Positions 26,138 to 34,247 of a DNA stretch of 64,000 bases are shown one piece after another. A program made the position numbers and the translations under genes. Under the pieces are notes generated by a model, which worked only from the letters and a program-made list of their open reading frames with translations, was not told where the DNA came from and did no database searches. Where the stretch lies: NCBI GenBank assembly GCA_000710935.1, contig BAYV01000015.1:1-64000 (forward strand). Direction: 5' to 3'. Numbering within the stretch: the stretch's first letter is position 1; the number at the start of each line of letters is the position of its first letter. This stretch comes from Iodidimonas nitroreducens (lineage in GTDB: Bacteria; Pseudomonadota; Alphaproteobacteria; Sphingomonadales; Rhodothalassiaceae).

Positions 26138-26626
26138 TCAGGCTTCAGTCTGTCTGGACAGCGCCTTTTCCATCAAAACCGGTTTGCAGGTGACCGTGGC
26201 GCGGGCCAGCAGGCGATGATCTGCATCATAAAGCGAGCCTTCAAGAAAGCCGATGCTGCGCCCCAGATGCAGGCACTGACCCCGCCCGATCAGGCGCCCC
26301 AAACGCACCGGGGCGATGAAGCTGGTCTTGATTTCCAGCGTTGGCACAAAACAGGTGAAACCCGATTTGGCAATGGCCGCAATCCCCGATGTGCTATCCA
26401 GCATCGCCGCCACAAAGCCCCCCTGCACCTGCCCGAATGGATTGCAGAATTCAGGCTTGGGGGAAAAGGCAATGAGGCTGGTGCCCGCATCCCGATCCAG
26501 CGCCAGCACCTCGCCCCCCAAAAGGGCGAAAGCCGGGCTTTTGAACAGGCTGCGAAAATGATCGAGATCGGCCTGCTGATGATGATCCGGCTGCTGATGA
26601 TCCGGTTGAATATCTGCCCCGCTCAA
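26138..26626 (-). CDS. PaaI-family hotdog thioesterase
   Basis: Acyl-CoA thioesterase-like hotdog protein (162 aa). The motif NPFGQVQGGFVAAMLDSTSG contains the catalytic Asn/Gly/Asp region, followed by TLEIKTSFIAPVRLG and FLEGSLYD. TTG start at 26626 overlaps the CoxM-like stop by 4 bp (TTGA), so it is translationally coupled. The N-terminus contains a duplicated HQQ-type segment (PDHQQPDHHQQAD) from a short DNA repeat. Natural substrate unknown; its place suggests a CoA-linked aromatic or acyl degradation step with the Cox-like subunits. Confidence 0.88.
   Translation of the reverse strand: MSGADIQPDHQQPDHHQQADLDHFRSLFKSPAFALLGGEVLALDRDAGTSLIAFSPKPEFCNPFGQVQGGFVAAMLDSTSGIAAIAKSGFTCFVPTLEIKTSFIAPVRLGRLIGRGQCLHLGRSIGFLEGSLYDADHRLLARATVTCKPVLMEKALSRQTEA
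26573..26605. repeat. Short in-frame duplication in thioesterase N-terminus
   Basis: CTGCTGATGATGATCCGG is followed directly by CTGCTGATGATCCGG, the second copy lacking one GAT triplet. It encodes the HQQPDHHQQ segment. Confidence 0.75.
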
Positions 26627-27429
26627 GATGCGATCCCGGCGGCCTTCACCGCCCTTTGGGCCATCAGCTTCACCAGATGGGCGCGATAGGCGGCACTGGC
26701 ATGATGATCATGATTGAGCGCGGCCTCATCCACCCTGAGCGGCTCCAATGCCTCGGGCGAAAACGATTTTTGCAAGGCCTGCTCGAAATCATCAAGACGA
26801 TGCACCACCGGCCCCGCCCCGGTGACCGCCAAACGCACGCCGGTTCTGAATTCCGCCACGAAAACCCCGGCAATGGCATAGCGCGATGCCGGATGATGAA
26901 ATTTCATATAAGCCGCGCGCCGGGGTTTTTTGAACCTGATGGCCGTGATCAATTCACCCGCATCAAGGGCCGTTTCAAACATGCCGGTGAAAAAATCATC
27001 CGCCGCAATCTCACGCCGGTCGGTGATAATGGTGGCATCAAGGGCGAGCACCGCCCCCGGATAATCGGCGGCCGGATCATTATTGGCCACCGAGCCGCCC
27101 ATCGTGCCACGATAGCGCACCGCCTGATCGCCAATCGCCCCGGCCAAAGCCGCCAGCGCCGGGATCGATCCCCAAACCTGCGGCGCCATGGCCACCTGAT
27201 GATGGCTGCACATCGCCCCCAGCACAAGATGATCATCGGCCATGGTGATCTGCTTCAGATCAGGGATCGCCGAAAGGTCCAAAAGATCTGAGGGCATGGC
27301 AAGACGCTGCTTCATGGTGGGGATCATGGTCATGCCGCCCGCCAGATAGCTTGCATCATCCGCCGCTTCGAAAGCGGAGCGGGCAGCGGTGACGCTATCG
27401 GGTTTTTGATACGTAAAGCTGTACATCAT
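26623..27429 (-). CDS. FAD-binding subunit of a xanthine dehydrogenase/CO dehydrogenase-type hydroxylase (CoxM-like)
   Basis: Medium subunit of the molybdenum hydroxylase family (268 aa). FAD-binding motifs [14 protein letters not shown] and [16 protein letters not shown] are clear, with the C-terminal CO-dehydrogenase flavoprotein domain after [23 protein letters not shown] 27429 overlaps the CoxS stop by 4 bp (ATGA), which decides the start over a longer frame. The molybdopterin-binding large subunit is missing from the window, so the substrate cannot be named. Confidence 0.92.
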   Translation of the reverse strand: MMYSFTYQKPDSVTAARSAFEAADDASYLAGGMTMIPTMKQRLAMPSDLLDLSAIPDLKQITMADDHLVLGAMCSHHQVAMAPQVWGSIPALAALAGAIGDQAVRYRGTMGGSVANNDPAADYPGAVLALDATIITDRREIAADDFFTGMFETALDAGELITAIRFKKPRRAAYMKFHHPASRYAIAGVFVAEFRTGVRLAVTGAGPVVHRLDDFEQALQKSFSPEALEPLRVDEAALNHDHHASAAYRAHLVKLMAQRAVKAAGIAS

Positions 27430-27905
27430 GCTTTCGCCTGATTGAGGCTGCGCACGCCCGCATCGATGGCCTTCACGATATTCTGATAGCCGGTACAGCG
27501 GCACAGATTACCCTCAAGCTCATGGCGGATGGTGGCTTCATCGGGGGCTTCATGGCGTTTGGCAATATCAATCCCGGCCATGATCATCCCCGGGGTGCAA
27601 AAGCCGCATTGCAGGCCATGATGTTCATGAAAAGCGGCCTGCATGGGATGCAGATCATCGCCCGTGGCCAGCCCCTCGATGGTGGTGAGATCGCAACCAT
27701 CGGCCTGCACCGCCAATAGGGTGCAGGATTTCACCGTCTGTCCATCCAATTGCACCAAACAGGCCCCGCATTGGCTGGTATCGCAGCCCACATGGGTGCC
27801 GGTCAGCCCCAGGGTCTGGCGCAAAAGATCGACCAAAAGGCGATTGGGCTCCACCGATAGCGAGACCGGCGCGCCATTGACTTTCAGATGAATGGGATAG
27901 GTCAT
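27426..27905 (-). CDS. 2Fe-2S subunit of a molybdenum hydroxylase (CoxS-like)
   Basis: Small iron-sulfur subunit (159 aa) with two [2Fe-2S] clusters: the plant-type ferredoxin motif [16 protein letters not shown] plus a later Cys (VKSCTLLAV), and the C-terminal motif CGFCTPGMI ... CRCTGYQNI. Electrons should pass from the molybdenum site to the FAD subunit encoded next. Overlaps CoxM-like gene by 4 bp. Upstream by 92 bp lies lysE on the same strand, so no large subunit precedes it either. Confidence 0.94.
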   Translation of the reverse strand: MTYPIHLKVNGAPVSLSVEPNRLLVDLLRQTLGLTGTHVGCDTSQCGACLVQLDGQTVKSCTLLAVQADGCDLTTIEGLATGDDLHPMQAAFHEHHGLQCGFCTPGMIMAGIDIAKRHEAPDEATIRHELEGNLCRCTGYQNIVKAIDAGVRSLNQAKA

Positions 27906-27997
27906 GAAGCCTCATCGCTGGCATGAATTTGTGGGTAAAACCATGCGCAGATCATTGCGCGACCGGCGATGAAGAGCAAGCCCCCTATCGATTTTTC

Positions 27998-28654
27998 CTA
28001 AAAATCGGCCGTCACTTCCTTGATGGCCCGAAAGGCCAAAGCAAGGGCGATGAGCGTCATGATGATGCCGATGGCCAGATCGAGACGCCGCAAGCCCCGG
28101 GGCGACGACAGAAACGGCGCGGCGCGCCCTGCCATCTGCGCAAGACCAAAAAACCAGACCGCCGAACCCAGCACGGCCCCCACCGTAAAAGACAGGCGAT
28201 CGAGCCCCGCCGCATGGGCCGAAGCCAAGCCCCCCACCAAAACCAGCGTATCCACATAAGCATGAGGATTGAAAAGCGTGAGGGCCAGTGCCACCAGCGC
28301 GGCCCGACGCGCTGTGGGGCGAGCCATGTTCGCCTTGCCCGATGCCGTCTTATCCTCAAGACCGGGGGATGGCCGGGCCGCCGCCCGGAAGGCCAGAAAG
28401 GCATAAAAGCTGATGAACAAAATGCCCATGGCTGTCGCACTTTGGCGCAACAGGGGGTGCGAGGCGAAAAAGGCCCCCGCCCCCAATGCCCCGAGGGAAA
28501 TCAGCACCGCATCGGCGAGAAAACAGGTAAGGGCCACCGCCATGGGATGCTGGCGATGGACCGCTTGCCGCAAAAGAAAAGCATTTTGCGGGCCGATGGC
28601 CATCACCAAACCGATCGAGATCACAAAGCCTTCAAGGAAAGACCAGATCGTCAT
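27998..28654 (-). CDS. LysE/ArgO-type amino acid exporter
   Basis: Membrane exporter (218 aa) with six hydrophobic segments and the family signatures GLVMAIGPQNAFLLRQAV at the N-terminus and LTLFNPHAYVDTLVLVGG in the fourth or fifth helix. ArgO/LysE proteins export arginine and lysine. ATG at 28654 overlaps the stop of the upstream alpha/beta hydrolase by 4 bp. No LysG/ArgP-type regulator gene is adjacent. Confidence 0.9.
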   Translation of the reverse strand: MTIWSFLEGFVISIGLVMAIGPQNAFLLRQAVHRQHPMAVALTCFLADAVLISLGALGAGAFFASHPLLRQSATAMGILFISFYAFLAFRAAARPSPGLEDKTASGKANMARPTARRAALVALALTLFNPHAYVDTLVLVGGLASAHAAGLDRLSFTVGAVLGSAVWFFGLAQMAGRAAPFLSSPRGLRRLDLAIGIIMTLIALALAFRAIKEVTADF

Positions 28655-29670
28655 CTGATGCGATCGGCAGGCCTGCGCGACCTGCGCGAGACGATTCCAT
28701 CAAGCCACGAGAGCAGGATGTCATTCACCTCCTGTGGTTTTTCCTGCTGCATCCAATGCCCCGAACCGCGCATATCGATGCGCTGATAATTCGTGAAAAA
28801 TGCTTCCTTGCCATCGGCCAGATGGGCCGGGCACACGCCATCCAGATCGGCGGTGATCATCAGGGCCGGAATATCGATGGAGGGCTTGCCCCCCAAGGGC
28901 TGAAAGCGTTCCATATCCGCCCAGTTCGCATCCATATTGCGGTAATAATGCAAGGGCCCCAGCATCCCGCCAGCGCGAAAGGCTTCCGTATAAACCGCCA
29001 ATTCGCGTGGAGGCAGAAAATCTTCGCCCGGCCATTTTTCAATCGGCCCCTCAAGCCAGCGCACCAGATCCAGATCCGGGGTGGAAAAAGCCCCGCCGCC
29101 CTTGCCGGAGCGCGGCTTTGGCCGCCGCATGAAAAAGCGCATAGTGCGTTCGATATCGTCCTCGAAAATCGCTTCGCACAGCCCCTCATCCTGAAATTGC
29201 ACGATATACATCTGCGGCCCAAAGGACTTTGCAAACAGGGCCACAGGCGCAATCGAGCCGCGCGGGATAAAGGGCACATTGAGATTGCCAATGGCCTGCA
29301 ATCGCTCCGGGCAATAAAAAGGCAAGGACCAGTTGATCAAAGCCCCCCAATCATGGCCGATGATGATCGCCCGCTCCACCCAATAATGATCGAGCAGGCC
29401 GGTGATATCCCGGGCCAGCATCCCCATGCCATAAGCCGCGCGATCACGGGGCTTATCGGATCGGCCATAGCCCCGCATATCGGGGGCGATCACGCAATAG
29501 CCCGCCCGCGCCAATGCCGGGAACTGATGCCGCCAAGTAAAGGCCAGATCAGGAAAACCATGCAGGAAAAGCACCACCGCCCGGGCTTTTTCAGGGGGTG
29601 GCCCCGCGCGGTAAACAGCCAGATGAATATCATTGGTTTTGATCATCTCAGGCACGGGAAATGCAAACAT
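28651..29670 (-). CDS. Alpha/beta hydrolase, epoxide hydrolase-like
   Basis: Alpha/beta-fold hydrolase (339 aa). Oxyanion motif HGFPDLAFTW, DMRGYGRSDKP, nucleophile aspartate in GHDWGA, and the later acid and base in DLDGVCP and GSGHWMQQEKP. An aspartate nucleophile, rather than serine, together with the lid region fits soluble epoxide hydrolases (or haloalkane dehalogenase relatives). Substrate unknown. Translationally coupled to the LysE-type exporter. Confidence 0.86.
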   Translation of the reverse strand: MFAFPVPEMIKTNDIHLAVYRAGPPPEKARAVVLFLHGFPDLAFTWRHQFPALARAGYCVIAPDMRGYGRSDKPRDRAAYGMGMLARDITGLLDHYWVERAIIIGHDWGALINWSLPFYCPERLQAIGNLNVPFIPRGSIAPVALFAKSFGPQMYIVQFQDEGLCEAIFEDDIERTMRFFMRRPKPRSGKGGGAFSTPDLDLVRWLEGPIEKWPGEDFLPPRELAVYTEAFRAGGMLGPLHYYRNMDANWADMERFQPLGGKPSIDIPALMITADLDGVCPAHLADGKEAFFTNYQRIDMRGSGHWMQQEKPQEVNDILLSWLDGIVSRRSRRPADRIR

Positions 29671-29741
29671 AAGCCTCCTGCATGGATTTTATCCACTTTA
29701 TTGTTTCTATCGTGCAAAGGCGGCCGCGGCCCTGGAAACCT

Positions 29742-31493
29742 TCAGCCCCGGCCTTCAAGATCACGAATATTGGCATAATCTTCGCTGCGCAAACTATCAA
29801 TAATATCATCCGCCGTTCCATGGGGCAGGCCAAGGCTGCGCAAAACCTGCGCCCCCAATTGCAGGCTGGCTTCCAAAGTTTCCGGAACACAGGCGGTGGC
29901 CCCCAGCTTTTCCAGTTCCTGACCATGGCGATGGTCGCGGGATCGGGCAATGATCGGAATATCGCTGTTCATCCGGCGGGCCGTGCGCACCGTGCGGGCG
30001 GCGGATGCCGCACTATCAAGGGTGATGATGAGGCTTGAAGCCTTATGGAGCCCTGCGGCTTTCAGGGTTTCCGGGCTGGCCGCATTGCCATAGAAAACCG
30101 GCAGGCCCGCGCGATTGGCATTTTCGATGGTATCGGCATTCAAATCCAGCGCCACATAGGCGATCCTTTGGCTGGCCAGCACCCGCGCCAGCATCTGGCC
30201 CACCCGCCCAAAACCGGCGATCACCACATGGCCTTCCAGTTCATGCCCGGTGTCTTCCAGATTCTCCGGATTGGCGGATTGGGCATCATGGATCAGCGCA
30301 TGGGTGCGCATCCGGCCTTCGATCAAGCGCCCCAGCCAATCCAAAGCCGGGGTAAGGGCAATTGACAAAACCACCATCACGCTCAGAATTTGAACCGCGC
30401 GATCATCGAGCAGGCCCAAGGCCAAAGCGGCGGCAAAAACGATGAAGGCAAATTCTCCGGCCTGCGACAATAACAGCCCAAAGCGCAAAGATGATCCGGT
30501 GGGCAGCTTGAACAAGCGCCCCAAAAGGGCCGCCACCACCGCCTTCAAAATCAGCATTCCGAACAATAAAACCGCAATCCAGCCCAGATTTTCCAGCACC
30601 AGAATAGGATCGATGGCCATCCCCACGGTGAGGAAAAACAATCCCAAAAGCAGGCTGCGATAAGGGGAAATATCAAGCTCGACCTGCGAGCGATAGGCAG
30701 TTTCAGCCAGCAGCATACCGGCCAGAAAAGCCCCCAATTCCATCGAAAGGCCCACCTGCTCCATCAGGAAAGCCGATCCCAGAACGATCAGCAAGGTGGT
30801 GGCGGTGAAAAGCTCAGCGCTGCGGGATCGTGCCACCAGCCGAAAAAAAGGCTGGGCGGCATAGCGCCCGAGCAGGATCACCGCGCCGATGGCGAGGATG
30901 GTTTCCCCCACCGCCGACAAAGCGGCCATGGAAATGCGCGGTGTCCCATTGGCCATGGCCGAGACCAGCAAAAGGATCGGCACCACCGCAATATCCTGAA
31001 ACAAGAGCACCGAAAATGTCCGCCGCCCCACCTTGCTGGCCAGCGCATCCTGATCGATCATCAAACGCATGACCACAGCCGTAGAGGATAAACCAAGGGC
31101 CAGCCCCACCACGGTTGCCGATTCAGACGATACCCCAAAGGCCATGAGCACCAAAGCAATCAGCAAAGCACTGAGCGAGACCTGAAGCCCGCCCAGCCCG
31201 AAAATATAGCCGCGCATGGCTCGCAGGCGCTGGAGAGAAAGCTCCAACCCAATGGTAAACATCAGAAAAACAATGCCAAATTCGGCCAGGGAATGGATCT
31301 GATCGGTTTCTTCGACCAACCCCAAAACCCCCGGCCCGATCAGCATACCAGCGATCATATAGCCCACAACCGGGCTCCAGCTTAATCGCTGAACTCCCAA
31401 AGCCGCCAGAATGGCCGCCAGAAGAAAGACCAGCGCATCGAGAAGGGCGCTTTCACTTCCAATGGTTGCGATCTGTGAAAGCTCAGCCTCCAT
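29742..31493 (-). CDS. KefB/KefC-type monovalent cation:proton antiporter
   Basis: CPA2 antiporter (583 aa): about twelve membrane helices (residues 12-385) followed by a linker and a cytoplasmic TrkA-N/RCK domain beginning HVVIAGFGRVGQMLARVL, a Rossmann nucleotide-binding motif. Segments such as GLALGLSSTAVVMRLM and LSQAGEFAFIVFA match the family. It should exchange K+ (or Na+) for H+ under RCK control. Alone on its strand by spacing. Confidence 0.93.
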   Translation of the reverse strand: MEAELSQIATIGSESALLDALVFLLAAILAALGVQRLSWSPVVGYMIAGMLIGPGVLGLVEETDQIHSLAEFGIVFLMFTIGLELSLQRLRAMRGYIFGLGGLQVSLSALLIALVLMAFGVSSESATVVGLALGLSSTAVVMRLMIDQDALASKVGRRTFSVLLFQDIAVVPILLLVSAMANGTPRISMAALSAVGETILAIGAVILLGRYAAQPFFRLVARSRSAELFTATTLLIVLGSAFLMEQVGLSMELGAFLAGMLLAETAYRSQVELDISPYRSLLLGLFFLTVGMAIDPILVLENLGWIAVLLFGMLILKAVVAALLGRLFKLPTGSSLRFGLLLSQAGEFAFIVFAAALALGLLDDRAVQILSVMVVLSIALTPALDWLGRLIEGRMRTHALIHDAQSANPENLEDTGHELEGHVVIAGFGRVGQMLARVLASQRIAYVALDLNADTIENANRAGLPVFYGNAASPETLKAAGLHKASSLIITLDSAASAARTVRTARRMNSDIPIIARSRDHRHGQELEKLGATACVPETLEASLQLGAQVLRSLGLPHGTADDIIDSLRSEDYANIRDLEGRG

Positions 31494-31635
31494 CCGTGTC
31501 TGTCTCCCTGCCTGAAATTAACGCTGGCCACTGCTTTTAATCGGCCCTATCAAGCCCTATATGAACCAATCATCGCGAAGGAACAATTGTCCTGTCAATT
31601 TTTCCTGTCATCTGAACCGGATATAAAGAACGCAT

Positions 31636-32637
31636 ATGCTTTTTGCCCTTCTTCAAGCAATCATCGGCCTTGGCCTTCTGGTGATTGCCGGTGATTATCT
31701 TGTCAAAGGTGCTGTGGCGCTGGCCGAAACTTTTGGCCTGCCGCCCTTGCTGATTGGCCTCACCATCGTGGCTTTTGGCACGTCCGCCCCGGAATTTTTC
31801 GTTGGGATTGATGCCGTTTTGCGCGGGGCCCCCACCTTGGCCTTAGGCAATGTGGTGGGCAGCAATATCGCCAACAGCCTTCTGGTTCTGGGCCTGCCAG
31901 CGCTGATCGCACCGCTGGCCTGTTCCGCCCCGCGACTGAACCGGAATATGGCGATCATGCTGGGGGCGACCATTTTATTCATTGCCCTGTCGGCGGGCGG
32001 CGCTCTGGTTTTCTATGAAGGCCTGATATTGTTCGCGGGGCTGGCTGGTTATCTGGTTTATTCCGGCCTGCGCGCCCGCAGCAATCCCGCAGTGGCGGCT
32101 GAATTTCTCGATCTTCCCGAGGTTGAAACCGATGATGCGGCCAATCCGCGCAAAAAATTGCTCAAATCGCTCCTGTTCGTTATCGGGGGCTGCGCCGGGC
32201 TTGTGATCGGGGCTGATCTTCTGGTGAGCGGTTCGGTGTTCATTGCCACAAGCTTGGGCGTTTCCGAAGCCATCATCGGCCTCACATTGGTGGCTTTGGG
32301 CACCTCCTTGCCTGAATTGGCCACATCGATCATGGCGGCTTTCCGTGGGCATTGCGATGTGGCCTTGGGCAATGTCATCGGCAGCAATATCTTTAATCTT
32401 TTGGGGGTGATGGGCGTCACGGTCATGGTGGGCAGCGTGCCCGTGCCCGATAGCTTTTTCGAGGTCGATCTTTGGGTGATGCTGGCTGCGAGCCTTGCGG
32501 TCTTCCCCTTTACCCTGCGGCGCGGTTCGGTGGGGCGCGTGGCGGGCCTGTTCCTGCTTTTATTCTATGGCGCCTATATCGGCTGGATTGCCTATAATGG
32601 GATGCATATGGCGAATGTCGCCGCCCAGCTTTCCTGA
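31636..32637 (+). CDS. Calcium/sodium antiporter (CaCA family, YrbG-like)
   Basis: Membrane exchanger (333 aa) with two inverted repeats, each carrying an alpha-repeat motif: GTSAPEFFVGIDA near residue 53 and GTSLPELATSIMA near residue 225, with GNVVGSNIAN and GNVIGSNIFN. Ten helices expected. A central acidic cytoplasmic loop (DLPEVETDDAANPRKK). Followed by the FolM-like gene after 11 bp, so possibly co-transcribed with the folate genes. Confidence 0.93.
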   Translation: MLFALLQAIIGLGLLVIAGDYLVKGAVALAETFGLPPLLIGLTIVAFGTSAPEFFVGIDAVLRGAPTLALGNVVGSNIANSLLVLGLPALIAPLACSAPRLNRNMAIMLGATILFIALSAGGALVFYEGLILFAGLAGYLVYSGLRARSNPAVAAEFLDLPEVETDDAANPRKKLLKSLLFVIGGCAGLVIGADLLVSGSVFIATSLGVSEAIIGLTLVALGTSLPELATSIMAAFRGHCDVALGNVIGSNIFNLLGVMGVTVMVGSVPVPDSFFEVDLWVMLAASLAVFPFTLRRGSVGRVAGLFLLLFYGAYIGWIAYNGMHMANVAAQLS

Positions 32638-32648
32638 AGGCCGCCGTC

Positions 32649-33434
32649 ATGAACCCCTATCCCCTTAAAAAAGCCATCCTGATCACCGGAGCCGCCCAAC
32701 GCATCGGCCGGGCCATGGCCCTTGATCTGGGCAAAGCCGGTTATCCCATCGCCGTGCATTATCACCGGTCCGCACAGGATGCCGATGAAACTGTTGATGC
32801 CATTCGTGCCGCCGGGGGCCGGGCGCACGCCCTTTGTGCCAATCTGGAAGATGAAGATGATCTGGCACGCTTATGGCCGCGCGCCATCGAACGCTTTGGC
32901 CTGATCGGCGGCCTGATCAATAATGCCTCAATCTTTTTGAAAGATGATCTGGACAGCACCACCCGCGAGACATGGACGCGGCATATGCAGATCAATCTGC
33001 GGGCGCCATTCGTGCTGATACAGGCTATGGCCGCGCATCTGAGCCACCAAAGCGGGGAGGATGCCACGGGATCGATCATCAATATCATCGATCACAGGGT
33101 GTGGAAGCTCAATCCGCATTTCACCAGCTATACGCTATCGAAATCGGCTTTATGGACCCTCACCCAAACCGCCGCGCAGGCGCTGGCCCCCCATATCAGG
33201 GTGAATGCCATCGGCCCCGGTCCGGTGCTCCCCAGCATCCATCAGAATGTCGAAATTTTCGAGAATGAAGCCAGCGCCACCCCCCTTGGCCATGGCCCAA
33301 AGCTTGAGGAATTCGGGCAAACCGTGCGCTTTCTGCTTGAAACGCCCTCGATCACCGGTCAGATGATTGCGCTGGATGGTGGCCAGCATCTGGCATGGCG
33401 CACCCCCGATGTGGATGCAGGCACAGGAGACTGA
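32649..33434 (+). CDS. SDR oxidoreductase, FolM/pteridine reductase-like
   Basis: Short-chain dehydrogenase (261 aa): nucleotide motif TGAAQRIGRA, NNAS motif LINNASIF, active-site Tyr and Lys in YTLSKSALW. The catalytic Ser position appears replaced (IINIIDHRVWK), as in pteridine reductase/FolM-like SDRs, and the AAQRIGRAMA N-terminus also fits. The next gene, folB, is 1 bp away, which supports a role in pterin or folate metabolism; dihydromonapterin reductase is an inference. Confidence 0.82.
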   Translation: MNPYPLKKAILITGAAQRIGRAMALDLGKAGYPIAVHYHRSAQDADETVDAIRAAGGRAHALCANLEDEDDLARLWPRAIERFGLIGGLINNASIFLKDDLDSTTRETWTRHMQINLRAPFVLIQAMAAHLSHQSGEDATGSIINIIDHRVWKLNPHFTSYTLSKSALWTLTQTAAQALAPHIRVNAIGPGPVLPSIHQNVEIFENEASATPLGHGPKLEEFGQTVRFLLETPSITGQMIALDGGQHLAWRTPDVDAGTGD

Positions 33435-33435
33435 T

Positions 33436-33852
33436 ATGGACGGCAGCGACGACATCACAGCGCGACCTGCTCCCGATATCGCCAATGCCTGGCGCAAAAT
33501 CCGCCATGTATTCATCCGTGATCTGATCATCGAAGCCCAAATTGGCGTGTGGGAGAAGGAAAAAACCGCCCGCCAGCGCATTCGGGTCAATGTGGATCTG
33601 GGGGTCGAGGATCGGGACGACCATCTAGATCGCATCGAAAATGTGGTGTGCTATCACGAGGTGATCAAAGGCATCCGCGCCATCATTGCGGGGGGGCATA
33701 TCCATCTGGCCGAAACCCTGGCCGAAGAGATCGCCCGCATGGCGCTCGCCGATTCCCGGGTGTCTTCGGCACGCATCCGGGTGGAAAAACTCGACATCGT
33801 GGCGGATGCCGCCAGTGTCGGCGTGGAAATCGAGCGCATTCGCCCTTTATAA
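33436..33852 (+). CDS. folB: Dihydroneopterin aldolase-type FolB
   Basis: FolB family (138 aa) acting on dihydroneopterin in folate synthesis. Core motifs VFIRDLIIEAQIGVWEKEK, NVVCYHEVIKGI, HLAETLAEEIA and VRVEKLD-like VEKLDIV are visible. ATG 33436 has AGGAG at good distance and follows the SDR stop by 1 bp; a longer frame inside the SDR gene was rejected. N-terminal extension of about 25 residues compared with E. coli FolB. Confidence 0.9.
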   Translation: MDGSDDITARPAPDIANAWRKIRHVFIRDLIIEAQIGVWEKEKTARQRIRVNVDLGVEDRDDHLDRIENVVCYHEVIKGIRAIIAGGHIHLAETLAEEIARMALADSRVSSARIRVEKLDIVADAASVGVEIERIRPL

Positions 33853-34247
33853 GAGCTCAAAAGATCGGCTTTGGCCACGAATCTCATAGAGCTTTTGCAC
33901 AGCCCGCCAAAGCCGTCAAGCGGCTTCTGATGGCCGTTCCATGTCCTTAATGATCTTTCCTGATTTGTTCATTGACTTAATAATAATGCTTTATTATCAA
34001 TATGTTGATGAAATTGCCTATTTATTGTGCAAAGCCCTGTGACTCAAAGGTTACCGCCATGTTACAGCCACAGCCCAAAGCTTACCCACATAGTTATCCA
34101 CAGGCTCCGTGGACAAGTTTTCGCCGACTCAAATCCGCCCCATCCAGCCCCTTGAGATGACATGATTTTTTGCCCTGAAGACCCTTTTGGGCAAAATTTT
34201 GCGCAGGCAATGACCTGTCCATAATAGAAGATCATGCTATTGAGCAG
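33853..34247. other. 395-bp intergenic region with AT-rich block and DnaA-box-like sites
   Basis: No gene is evident between folB and uvrC. From 33950 to 34030 the sequence is unusually AT-rich (TTAATAATAATGCTTTATTAT) and contains TTGACT with a TATCAA element 17 bp later, a weak promoter candidate. Further on are DnaA-box-like words and GANTC methylation sites at 33879, 34041 and 34126. It may be simply the uvrC promoter region; an origin-like role is only a speculation. Confidence 0.5.
34082..34116. promoter_or_regulatory. DnaA-box-like cluster
   Basis: TTACCCACA (34082-34090) and the perfect consensus TTATCCACA (34094-34102) lie in tandem three bases apart, and TTGTCCACG reads on the minus strand at 34108-34116. 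They sit beside the AT-rich block. Could regulate uvrC or titrate DnaA. Confidence 0.55.

Noticed and set aside
27923-28786. Long plus-strand frame opposite lysE
   Set aside because: Composition is His/Arg/Gln-rich as expected for antisense of a GC-rich gene; lysE on the minus strand is clear.
33950-34130. Chromosomal replication origin
   Set aside because: Only two good DnaA boxes and no origin-associated genes (dnaA, hemE, parAB, gidA); kept only as a low-interest possibility.
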